A stretch of 5,630 nt of DNA from Desulfurococcales archaeon (GTDB lineage: Archaea > Thermoproteota > Thermoprotei_A > Sulfolobales > WAQK01). Of the stretch, positions 1 through 5,481 are shown in pieces. The first letter of the stretch is position 1; the number at the start of each line of letters is the position of its first letter. Both the position numbers and the translations under genes were made by a program. Below the pieces are notes generated by a model that saw only the letters and a list, made by a program, of their open reading frames with translations, had not been told where the DNA came from and did not search any database. The stretch lies in NCBI GenBank assembly GCA_027016915.1, contig JALURJ010000075.1, forward strand, positions 1-5,630, read 5' to 3'.

Positions 1-250
1 GAAAATAAGCAAAGCTAAGAGGCACATCCGTTATTACGCGTAGCTGCTTTCTGCTTGAAAATAAGCAAAGCTAAGAGACCAGATCATCTCAGACCTCTCA
101 CCATTCCTCTTGAAAATAAGCAAAGCTAAGAGTGCACCAGCCTAGGCACTCCTGGCCCCTAACGTCGGCTTGAAAATAAGCAAAACTAAGAGTCGTCTAT
201 GCAGCCCAGCTCGACGTGGAATATCTCTTGAAAATAAGCAAAACTAAGAG
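1..250. CRISPR. CRISPR array, right-hand end (5 repeats, 4 complete spacers)
   Basis: A 24-base direct repeat occurs at 54-77, 109-132, 169-192 and 227-250, with a left-truncated copy at 1-21. Each copy begins CTTGAAAATAAG and ends CTAAGAG. The spacers at 22-53, 78-108, 133-168 and 193-226 (32, 31, 36 and 34 bases) are unrelated to each other. The first three repeats carry G and the last two carry A at one internal position, just before CTAAGAG. The array runs off the left edge and no cas gene lies in the window. The repeat is nearly unstructured, as in many crenarchaeal arrays. I favour transcription to the left: the right flank is AT-rich like a leader, and the minus-strand repeat ends in TTTTCAAG, which resembles the ATTGAAAG-type 3' ends of crenarchaeal repeats. 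The opposite orientation remains possible, so no strand is assigned. Confidence 0.95.
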
Positions 251-373
251 CGACTAGTTATGGTTTCAAATCTAGACAAAGTATAAGGGTTATTATTTTA
301 GTGTTTATATTTGCCGTACATATTGATATGGCGTTAAAGTGTTTTAAGGCAACTAGTTCCGGATTGAGAGGCA
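251..373 (-). promoter_or_regulatory. Candidate CRISPR leader (AT-rich flank)
   Basis: This AT-rich stretch without an ORF directly abuts the last repeat. On the minus strand it contains a TATA-like box, CTTATAC (281-287 on the plus strand). An archaeal start about 26 bases downstream would fall near 255-260, just before the first repeat. The hexamer ACTAGT occurs at both 253-258 and 352-357. Position and composition fit a leader, but no leader motif is recognised. If the array is transcribed rightward, this is simply the trailer flank. Confidence 0.4.
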
Positions 374-382
374 CTTAAAAAC
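374..382 (+). promoter_or_regulatory. Probable TATA box of the small ORF
   Basis: CTTAAAAAC matches a crenarchaeal TATA element. A start site about 26 bases downstream would lie near 403-408, just before the Shine-Dalgarno site at 408-413 and the TTG start at 420. The spacing is coherent, but the call rests on pattern alone. Confidence 0.45.
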
Positions 383-407
383 TTAGATAGGAGACAACAA
401 TTTCATA

Positions 408-413
408 GGGGTG
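408..413 (+). promoter_or_regulatory. Ribosome binding site GGGGTG that sets a TTG start
   Basis: GGGGTG is followed by six bases and TTG at 420. The same GGGGTG plus six bases precedes the chosen starts at 765 and 4705, which argues for TTG 420 over the in-frame GTG at 411 that lies inside the site itself. Confidence 0.55.
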
Positions 414-419
414 TTTGAA

Positions 420-551
420 TTGTCTAAGAGGCTTTCTGGAGAGGTCTTTGTGAGGGCGGGGTCAAGGTTTACGGAGGCCATCCTTCGGGAGGCTAAAGGG
501 AGTTCGGATAAGGCGGAACGGCTTCTTCGGGAGCTTGAGTGTAAAGGTTAG
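420..551 (+). CDS. Small hypothetical protein, 43 residues
   Basis: The function is not recognised. The frame opens with TTG at 420 and stops with TAG at 549-551. It reads as a charged, soluble peptide: a short basic N-terminus (MSKRLSG), a possible beta strand (EVFVRAGS), then two likely amphipathic helices (RFTEAILREAKG and DKAERLLRELE). This strand-helix-helix order is loosely like a ribbon-helix-helix antitoxin or DNA-binding protein, but it is shorter than usual and lacks a diagnostic motif, so that is only a suggestion. No toxin partner follows. Support for a real gene comes from a TATA-like box at 374-382, a good Shine-Dalgarno site at 408-413, and codon use that matches the first part of the next gene (14 of 43 codons end in T). 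A longer form from GTG 411 would have 46 residues. It could also be the remnant of a longer gene. Confidence 0.5.
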   Translation: MSKRLSGEVFVRAGSRFTEAILREAKGSSDKAERLLRELECKG

Positions 552-752
552 CATGATGTAATCCAGGGTTTTGGCTGTTTAGTGGTATGGTATTGTGTTG
601 TGTTTGTGGTTGTTCGTGTGGTTTTATACTTGTGTGGTGTAACATCTAGGGTAGTCTACTTTACATGTTCATTTTCATTTTGCTGGGTGGGCTGGTTCCG
701 CCTGTTCCTGGTAGGTGCGAATGATTTATCACGCTTCTTAGACTAATTATTA
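552..752. other. Intergenic region with G/T-biased tract, no gene seen
   Basis: No convincing ORF or RNA gene is visible on either strand. Between 566 and 640, 67 of 75 bases are G or T on the plus strand by hand count, with only three C. A run of TGT triplets at 593-649 opens a cysteine-rich mini-frame that I regard as chance. The right part (650-752) is of mixed composition and leads into the promoter zone of the PfpI-family gene. Confidence 0.6.
724..731 (+). promoter_or_regulatory. Possible TATA box of the PfpI-family gene
   Basis: ATTTATCA is the best TATA-like match upstream of the gene. A start about 26 bases downstream would fall near 753, directly at the GGGGTG ribosome binding site (753-758). 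It is a weak match to the consensus. Confidence 0.3.
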
Positions 753-758
753 GGGGTG
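753..758 (+). promoter_or_regulatory. Ribosome binding site GGGGTG that sets GTG start 765
   Basis: GGGGTG, six bases, then GTG at 765. This places the start three codons inside the longest frame, whose GTG at 756 overlaps the site itself. The resulting N-terminus, MVRVLIVAGDGVE, is the normal start of this family. Confidence 0.6.
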
Positions 759-764
759 GTTGGT

Positions 765-1325
765 GTGGTTAGGGTTTTGATTGTTGCTGGTGATGGTGTG
801 GAGGCTCAGGAGATTTTCTACCCGTATTGGAGGTTGAGGGAGGAGGGGTTTGAGGTTCATGTTGCTGCTCCTTCGAAGAAGACTTTGTTCACTGTGGTTC
901 ACGACTTCGAGCCTGGGTGGGAGACGTATAGTGAGAAGCCTGGCTACCGGTTCGGCTGGGTTGATAAGAGCTTCGACGAGGTTGATCCGGGGGAGTATGA
1001 TGGGCTTGTGATTCCTGGGGGTAGGATGCCCGAGTATGTGAGGCTTAACCCTGCCTTGGAGAGGATTGTGAAGCATTTCTTTGATGCTGGGAAGCCTGTG
1101 GCAGCGATCTGCCACGGCCCCCTGATACTAGCCGCCTACGGGGTGCTCAGGGGGAGGAGGGTGACCAGCTACATTGCCGTTAAACCCGACGTGGTGAACG
1201 CCGGGGCTTCATGGGAGGACAGCGAGGTGGTTGTGGATGGGAACCTGGTGACGAGCAGGGCGTGGCCCGACCTCCCGGCGTGGATGAGGGAGTTCATAAG
1301 GCTGGTCAGGCAGAGGGCCTCCTAA
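765..1325 (+). CDS. DJ-1/PfpI superfamily protein (PfpI-like protease/deglycase family)
   Basis: A 186-residue cytoplasmic protein with the class I glutamine amidotransferase-like fold. Seen: Glu13 in GVEAQEIFYPYWRL, matching the conserved N-terminal catalytic Glu; the LVIPGGRMPE strand-turn at 81-90 with Glu90; the nucleophile elbow AAICHGP with Cys116-His117; and a C-terminal block from TSY through NAG and EVVVDGN to the end that reads very like archaeal PfpI (Pyrococcus). Family members are oligomeric and have been described as intracellular proteases or as glyoxalase/deglycase-type stress proteins; which applies here cannot be told. Residues about 38-66 hold an extra segment relative to my recollection of Pyrococcus PfpI, so it may be a distinct subfamily. 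The gene stands alone between a TATA-like box and a T-rich terminator. T-ending codons drop from 44 of 112 (residues 1-112) to 5 of 74 (113-186). Confidence 0.9.
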   Translation: MVRVLIVAGDGVEAQEIFYPYWRLREEGFEVHVAAPSKKTLFTVVHDFEPGWETYSEKPGYRFGWVDKSFDEVDPGEYDGLVIPGGRMPEYVRLNPALERIVKHFFDAGKPVAAICHGPLILAAYGVLRGRRVTSYIAVKPDVVNAGASWEDSEVVVDGNLVTSRAWPDLPAWMREFIRLVRQRAS

Positions 1326-1333
1326 GCCCAACA

Positions 1334-1345
1334 GTTTTTCTCCAC
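1334..1345 (+). terminator. T-rich archaeal terminator after the PfpI-family gene
   Basis: A run of five T (1335-1339) within a pyrimidine-rich stretch begins nine bases after the stop codon, as is common for intrinsic termination in Archaea. No hairpin is needed or seen. Confidence 0.45.
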
Positions 1346-1385
1346 CCCTTTATTTGGCATTGTTGTATAGTAATTGTTATTATGG

Positions 1386-1393
1386 TTATAATT
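1386..1393 (+). promoter_or_regulatory. Candidate TATA box of the liv operon
   Basis: TTATAATT lies in an AT-rich stretch. Its predicted start near 1415 would give a nearly leaderless ATG at 1417 or a leader of about 60 bases for GTG 1474. A second TATA-like box, GTTATAACT (1429-1437), would start transcripts near 1459, right at the Shine-Dalgarno site for GTG 1474. The sequence does not decide between them. Confidence 0.4.
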
Positions 1394-1458
1394 GTTTGTT
1401 TTGCAGTTAATTAGTTATGGGAATAAGGGTTATAACTCACGGCTTCGGCGTTCTTTTC

Positions 1459-1465
1459 AGAGGTG
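1459..1465 (+). promoter_or_regulatory. Ribosome binding site AGAGGTG favouring GTG 1474 for livK
   Basis: AGAGGTG is a near-perfect match to the archaeal anti-Shine-Dalgarno and lies eight bases before GTG 1474. The upstream ATG at 1417 has no such site and would add 19 residues of unusual sequence ahead of the membrane segment. Confidence 0.5.
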
Positions 1466-1473
1466 TTATAGGC

Positions 1474-2742
1474 GTGGTCAGCCGAACAGCCTTGCTGACC
1501 GGCATTGTTGTCTTGATCATCATCGTGGGGGCAGCAGCCTTCCTGCTGACACGCGGCGGAGGAGGTGAGGAGGGTGTTATCAAGATAGGGTTCACAGCAT
1601 CGCTGACGGGCAAGTATCAGAGGGAGTCGGCCTAATAGCTCAACGGCATAAAGCTGTGGGCCAAACAGGTCAACGAGAAGGGAGGAATAAAGATCGGGGA
1701 CAAGCACTACAAGGTGGAGCTGGTCTACTACGACGACGAGAGCACCAGCGACAGGGTCCAGCAGCTCTACACCAAGCTGATAACCGAGGACAAGGTCGAC
1801 TTCCTCATAAGCCCCTACAGCAGCGGCCTCACAGCCGCTGCAGCCCAGGTGACCGAGAGCTACGGGAAGATAATGATAGCCACGGGCGCAGCCTCGGACT
1901 CGATATTCAAGAAGGGCTACACCAGGGTCTACCAGGTATACACCCCAGCCAGCAAGTACATGGCTGGAGCCATAGACATGCTCCAACAAGTAGACCCGGG
2001 CATCAAGAAGCTGGCATTCCTCTTCGAGAACAGCAAGTTCGCCAAGTCCGTGGCCACGGCCGTCAAGGCCTACGCCGAGTCTAAGGGCTACGAGATAGTC
2101 TACGAGGAGTACTACCCCTCAGGAGCCACAGAGTTCACAACCTACATAGCCCAGATAGCCCAGAGCGGGGCCGAAGCCCTCCTAGGCGGAGGCCACTTCC
2201 AGGACGGCCAGAGCCTAGCCCAGCAGCTCTACCAGCAGAAGCCTCCGCTCAAGGCGGTCTTCATACTAGTAGCCCCAACAGTCCCTGAGTTCGCAGACAT
2301 CGGGGACGCCGCCGTGGGCTTCATGGGGCCGAGCCAGTGGGAGGCCATAGCTCCCTACAGCCCAGACCAGGCCAAGACCCTAGGCCTGGAGTGGTACGGG
2401 CCAACCATAGACGAGTTCGTCAACGCCTACAAGGCAGAGTACGGCAAGGAGCCGGGATACCACGCCGCGGGAGGCTACGTGGCCGGCCTGGTCCTTCAGT
2501 ACGCCTTGGAGAAGGCTGGCACAACCAACCCCGATAAGGTCAAGGACGTGCTGGACAACATGCACATACTGACCTTCTGGGGAGAGATACAGTTCAGCAG
2601 CAGGGCCGAGGACCACGGCCTCCAGGTGGCCCACGAGAGGATCCTAATACAGTGGCAGAAGGTCGGCGGAAAGCTGGAGAGGGTCGTGGTGTGGCCAGCC
2701 AAGTTCGCCAAGGCCCAGGCCCTATACCCCATATGGGGCTAA
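1474..2742 (+). pseudogene. livK: ABC transporter substrate-binding protein (LivK-like), interrupted by two in-frame stops
   Basis: An extracytoplasmic binding protein of the branched-chain/hydrophobic amino acid uptake family (Peripla_BP_6 type). From GTG 1474 it opens MVSRTALLTG, then a hydrophobic segment (about residues 8-26) that acts as signal or membrane anchor, a Gly/Glu-rich linker, and the first strand IKIGFTASLTGKYQ. Codons 54-55 are TAA TAG (1633-1638). The same frame then continues as LNGIKLWAKQVNEKGGI and on through a normal two-lobe domain (for example LLGGGHFQDGQ, GPSQWE and YHAAGGYVAG) to TAA 2740-2742. Apart from the stops the protein would have 420 residues, a usual length, with no frameshift or missing block. 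The upstream product is only 53 residues, and no good restart site precedes GTG 1714. ATG 1417 is an alternative start. The ligand cannot be deduced. It heads the operon and is followed by a T-rich tract. It could be a pseudogene, a recoded gene or a sequence error. Confidence 0.85.
1633..1638 (+). other. Tandem in-frame stop codons TAA TAG in livK
   Basis: The two stops occupy exactly two residue positions between GKYQRESA and LNGIKLW, in unbroken register. A CAA CAG (Gln-Gln) ancestor would need two C-to-T transitions, and a GAA GAG (Glu-Glu) ancestor two G-to-T changes; both are inferences. Confidence 0.9.
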
Positions 2743-2749
2743 ACCACCA

Positions 2750-2764
2750 CCTTTTTCCTCCCCA
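2750..2764 (+). terminator. Pyrimidine-rich tract between livK and livH, possible partial terminator
   Basis: CCTTTTTCCTCCCC with five T (2752-2756) starts just after the livK stop. In binding-protein operons such a tract can end part of the transcripts, leaving more binding-protein mRNA than permease mRNA. Here that role is inferred from position and composition. Confidence 0.4.
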
Positions 2765-2802
2765 CACCTACCCTGCCCACCCAAAACCGGTAAGCCGGCC
2801 AT

Positions 2803-2807
2803 GGTGA
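2803..2807 (+). promoter_or_regulatory. Ribosome binding site GGTGA of livH
   Basis: GGTGA lies four bases before ATG 2812 and supports that start. GTG 2815, the next codon, is a weaker alternative. The ATG at 2801 is out of frame and overlaps the site. Confidence 0.5.
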
Positions 2808-2811
2808 GACC

Positions 2812-3681
2812 ATGGTGTCGCCCGAGCTCCTCGGGGCCACGGTGATCAACGGGCTGCTCCTAGGGGTGCTCTACGGCCTAGCAGCCCTGGGGCTAAGCCT
2901 CATCTGGGGGATCATGAAGGTCGTGAACCTCAGCCACGGAGCCACCATATCGCTTGGAATGTTCCTAACCTACATGCTTGTGGTCACCCCCATGAAGCTG
3001 CCGTTATGGGCAGGGGTGGTCCTGGCAACCCTTCTAGGAGTGCCCCTGGGGATACTGTTCTACACCGCGGCGGTCCACAAGGTACTCGGAGGCCCCGAGC
3101 TGAGCAGCCTCCTAACAACCTTCGGCCTAGGCCTCGTGGTTAGGGGGCTCCTCGAGGAGAAGTATGGGGGTGCTGCCAGAACCATATACACTCCAGGCGA
3201 GAAGACTGTGAGGATCCTCGGGATCTCCTACAGCTACGTCCAGCTAGCAGCAGTAGCCATAGCCGTGGCCACGACGCTCGCAGTATACGTGCTGGTCTAC
3301 AGGACCTGGTTCGGCAGGGCGGTGAGGGCGATAATAATGGACAAGGAGGCTGCAGCCCTCATGGGGGTGGACACCACCAGGATACTTGCCCTAAGCTTCG
3401 CCCTAGGAGCCTCGCTGGCCATGCTCAGCGGCAGCCTCATATCGCTGATATACGCCTTCACACCCCTAACAGGCCTAACCTTCGAGCTCTACAGCTTCGT
3501 AATAGTTGTGCTCGGAGGCCTGGGAAGCCCCGTGGGAAGCCTGCTGGGAGGAGTGATAGTAGGCCTGGCCGAGCAGGTCTCAGCCCTCTACATCCCGGTG
3601 GCGCTCTCACCCATGGTGGCCTTCATAATACTAGTAGCAGTCCTAGCCCTAAGGCCAACGGGGATCTTCGGGGGGATGTAG
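2812..3681 (+). CDS. livH: Branched-chain amino acid type ABC transporter permease LivH
   Basis: An integral membrane subunit of 289 residues, the usual length for LivH. It would pair with LivM to form the translocation path. Seen: the N-terminal family block NGLLLGVLYGLAALGLSL (13-30), the IWGIMKVVNLSHG motif (31-43, where bacterial relatives have NFAHG), a cytoplasmic coupling-loop region with RAVRAIIMDKEAAALMGVD (169-187) that meets an ATPase, and the C-terminal block VVLGGLGSPVGSLLGG (232-247). About eight hydrophobic segments fill the chain. It starts 69 bases after the livK stop and ends one base before livM, so the two permeases are translationally close. No damaged motif is visible, in contrast to livK, livG and livF. 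Substrate could be branched-chain amino acids or another amino acid or amide; the permease sequence does not say which. Confidence 0.93.
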   Translation: MVSPELLGATVINGLLLGVLYGLAALGLSLIWGIMKVVNLSHGATISLGMFLTYMLVVTPMKLPLWAGVVLATLLGVPLGILFYTAAVHKVLGGPELSSLLTTFGLGLVVRGLLEEKYGGAARTIYTPGEKTVRILGISYSYVQLAAVAIAVATTLAVYVLVYRTWFGRAVRAIIMDKEAAALMGVDTTRILALSFALGASLAMLSGSLISLIYAFTPLTGLTFELYSFVIVVLGGLGSPVGSLLGGVIVGLAEQVSALYIPVALSPMVAFIILVAVLALRPTGIFGGM

Positions 3682-3682
3682 C

Positions 3683-4693
3683 GTGGGCAGACTGGCCGAA
3701 ACCCTTGCAACGGTGAAGAACCCCTCAGCCCTCGCAGGCCTGGGGCTCGCAGCCCTCTTCTACCTAGTGGGCCTCCTGGCGGTGAGGGACCCCGGATACG
3801 CATACTACAGGGAGACCATAGCCACAGCCCTCGTGCTGCTAAACATGGCCCTGGGCCTCAACATAATACTGGGCATGACAGGGTACGTGAGCTTCGGCCA
3901 CGTAGTGTTCTTCGGCATAGGGGGATACGTGGCCATGGCCCTACTAGAGTACAGGGGCTGGAACATATACGTAGCCATGCTCGTAGCAGCCGCTGCCGGG
4001 GCGGCGCTGGCCCTCGTCCTGGGAACCATAGTGCTGAGGCTCAGAGGAGCGTACTTCGCCATAGCCACCATAGGGCTCAACGAGGCCATCCGCGTCTTCT
4101 TCGAGAACTACCAGCCCCTAGGCGGGGCCAACGGCATAGAGCTCAGCGTGAGCAGGGTGGCCAACCTAAGATTCATGGGGTACCAGGGCCTGGCGGCGAA
4201 GCTACACCTATCCTACATGCTGCTAGCCACAGTGACCCTGGTCGCCATGGCCATGAACTGGTTTATACTGAAAAGCAGGTTCGGCCTAGGCCTCCTAGCG
4301 ATAAGGGAGGATGAGGACGCCGCCGAATCCATGGGAGTCGACACGTGGCGCTACAAGACCCTCGCATACATGCTCAGCGCCATACCGCCAGCCCTAGCAG
4401 GGGCGGTTTTCGCATGGAAGAATGGCAGCATATACCCCCACACCGCCTTCAGCCTCACCCTAAGCATAGAGGGAATAATTGCTGTTATGCTTGGAGGAGC
4501 CGGAACCTTCCTGGGAACCCTGCTGGGAGCGCTGACATACTCAGGGGTCAAAACCTACCTCCTGACAAGCTTCCCACACCTCCACCTAGTCCTCTTCGGC
4601 ATAGCGATAATGGCGATAGTAGAGTTCCTGCCGGAAGGAGTGGTCGGGTGGATACGCATACGATACACACATCTACGGAGAATATTAGAGTAG
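3683..4693 (+). CDS. livM: Branched-chain amino acid type ABC transporter permease LivM
   Basis: The second membrane subunit, 336 residues from GTG 3683. Seen: the LivM hallmark block ALGLNIILGMTGYVSFGHVV (57-76) followed by FFGIGGY, the RLRGAYFAIATIGLNEAIR loop (119-137), a GGANGI element (147-152), the coupling loop LLAIREDEDAAESMGVD (204-220), and the C-terminal SIEGIIAVMLGGAGTFLG (261-278). It has an N-terminal hydrophobic segment (about 17-33) and several further membrane spans. The start lies one base beyond the livH stop, behind a G-rich stretch without a clear GGTG core, so translation is probably coupled to livH. A later start is conceivable but would cut the first membrane segment. 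The C-terminus ends in a short basic tail (RIRYTHLRRILE). The motifs look intact. Confidence 0.93.
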   Translation: MGRLAETLATVKNPSALAGLGLAALFYLVGLLAVRDPGYAYYRETIATALVLLNMALGLNIILGMTGYVSFGHVVFFGIGGYVAMALLEYRGWNIYVAMLVAAAAGAALALVLGTIVLRLRGAYFAIATIGLNEAIRVFFENYQPLGGANGIELSVSRVANLRFMGYQGLAAKLHLSYMLLATVTLVAMAMNWFILKSRFGLGLLAIREDEDAAESMGVDTWRYKTLAYMLSAIPPALAGAVFAWKNGSIYPHTAFSLTLSIEGIIAVMLGGAGTFLGTLLGALTYSGVKTYLLTSFPHLHLVLFGIAIMAIVEFLPEGVVGWIRIRYTHLRRILE

Positions 4694-4698
4694 GGGTG
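4693..4698 (+). promoter_or_regulatory. Ribosome binding site GGGGTG that sets TTG start of livG
   Basis: GGGGTG begins on the last base of the livM stop codon and is followed by six bases and TTG 4705. It supports a 258-residue LivG rather than the much longer open frame from 4345, whose first 120 codons only overlap livM. Confidence 0.6.
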
Positions 4699-4704
4699 GG
4701 AGAC

Positions 4705-5481
4705 TTGGCAAGCACCATTCTAAGGGTAGAGGACGTGGTCAAGAGGTTCGGCGGAATAACGGCGCTTAAAGGTGTGACGATGGAGGTCTACGAGGGCGAG
4801 ATCCTGGGCCTAATAGGCCCCAACGGGGCTGGAAAAACAACGCTCTTCAACGTGATAACGGGAGTCTACAAGCCCGACAGGGGGAAGGTGTACTTCAAGG
4901 GCAAGGACATCACGGGCCTACCACCCCACAAGATCGCCAGGCTGGGCGTGGCCAGAACCTTCCAGATAGTGAAGCCCTTCAAGGGCCTCACAGTGCTCGA
5001 AAACGTGACCGCAGCGGTCTTCTACGGGCCCCGGGGGGACGAGTACTCCTTCAAGGCAGCCGAGGAGAAGGCCATGGAGGTGCTCAGACTCGTGGGCCTG
5101 GAGGACCACGCAGACACCCTAGCAACAAGGCTCAACGTGGCCATGAAGAAGAGGCTCGAGCTGGCAAGGGCCCTGGCCCAGGACCCCGAACTCCTCCTCC
5201 TGGACGAGGCCCTAGCAGGCCTCAACCCGAGGGAGGTGTCGGCAATGCTGGAAATCATAAGGAAGGTCAGGGAGGAGAGGAGGGTAACCATGATAATGGT
5301 GGAACACGTCATGCACGCGGTCATGAACGTTTCGGACAGGATAGTCGTGCTCCACCTGGGCGAGAAGATAGCCGAGGGATCCCCCGAAGCCGTGGCCAGG
5401 GACCCCAGGGTTGTCGAGGCATACCTCGGCGACCCGGAGCTCGCCCTACGCTTCGTCAGGCGCCTAGGGGGTGGGGCTTAG
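4705..5481 (+). CDS. livG: ABC transporter ATP-binding protein LivG, atypical signature motif
   Basis: A cytoplasmic ATPase of 258 residues from TTG 4705, the usual LivG length. Seen in order: A-loop region with Phe15, Walker A GPNGAGKT (38-45), Q-loop RTFQ with Gln87, Walker B LLLLDE (163-168), D-loop-like AGLN (171-174), H-loop His201 in VEHVMHAVM, and the LivG-type tail GEKIAEGSPEAV through EAYLG. The signature is odd: L143-N144-V145-A146-M147 precedes KKRLELARAL, whereas the family has LSYGQ, or in archaea forms like LTVGE; the otherwise conserved Gly is Ala (codon 5140-5142). The residue after DE is Ala169 instead of the usual Pro; Val also occurs in archaeal relatives as I recall. The Gly loss could weaken ATP sandwich formation, but activity cannot be judged from sequence. 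livG follows livM by 11 bases and overlaps livF by one base. Confidence 0.9.
   Translation: MASTILRVEDVVKRFGGITALKGVTMEVYEGEILGLIGPNGAGKTTLFNVITGVYKPDRGKVYFKGKDITGLPPHKIARLGVARTFQIVKPFKGLTVLENVTAAVFYGPRGDEYSFKAAEEKAMEVLRLVGLEDHADTLATRLNVAMKKRLELARALAQDPELLLLDEALAGLNPREVSAMLEIIRKVREERRVTMIMVEHVMHAVMNVSDRIVVLHLGEKIAEGSPEAVARDPRVVEAYLGDPELALRFVRRLGGGA
5467..5473 (+). promoter_or_regulatory. Ribosome binding site GGGGGTG of livF
   Basis: GGGGGTG lies inside the end of livG, seven bases before GTG 5481. That GTG shares its first G with the livG stop codon (TAGTG), so the last two genes are coupled. Confidence 0.55.

Noticed and set aside
551..560. C-box-like ATGATGT suggesting a C/D box small RNA
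   Set aside because: It is imperfect and no CTGA D box follows at a suitable distance.
593..649. Short cysteine-rich frame (TTG start, six Cys in 18 codons)
   Set aside because: The cysteines follow from TGT triplets in the G/T-rich tract; there is no ribosome binding site and no conserved spacing of a metal-binding peptide.
750..1115. 121-codon minus-strand frame opposite the PfpI-family gene
   Set aside because: Antisense shadow of a gene with intact catalytic motifs; the predicted peptide resembles nothing I know.
1633..1638. TAG as a pyrrolysine codon or stop readthrough as a programmed event
   Set aside because: Pyrrolysine decoding is not known in this group to my knowledge, a TAA stands directly before the TAG, and no recoding structure is visible. 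Kept only as a remote alternative in the findings.
1411..1989. 192-codon open frame on the minus strand opposite livK
   Set aside because: It is antisense to a clearly conserved protein frame and has low-complexity, Leu/Val/Gly-rich composition without family resemblance; a shadow of the codon bias of livK.
2801..2811. ATG at 2801 as the livH start
   Set aside because: It is out of frame with the LivH sequence and overlaps the GGTGA ribosome binding site used for ATG 2812.
4345..4704. N-terminal extension of the livG frame by 120 codons
   Set aside because: It lies entirely within livM in another frame and the translated extension looks like random Pro/Arg/Ser-rich sequence. The GGGGTG site and TTG at 4705 give a normal LivG start.
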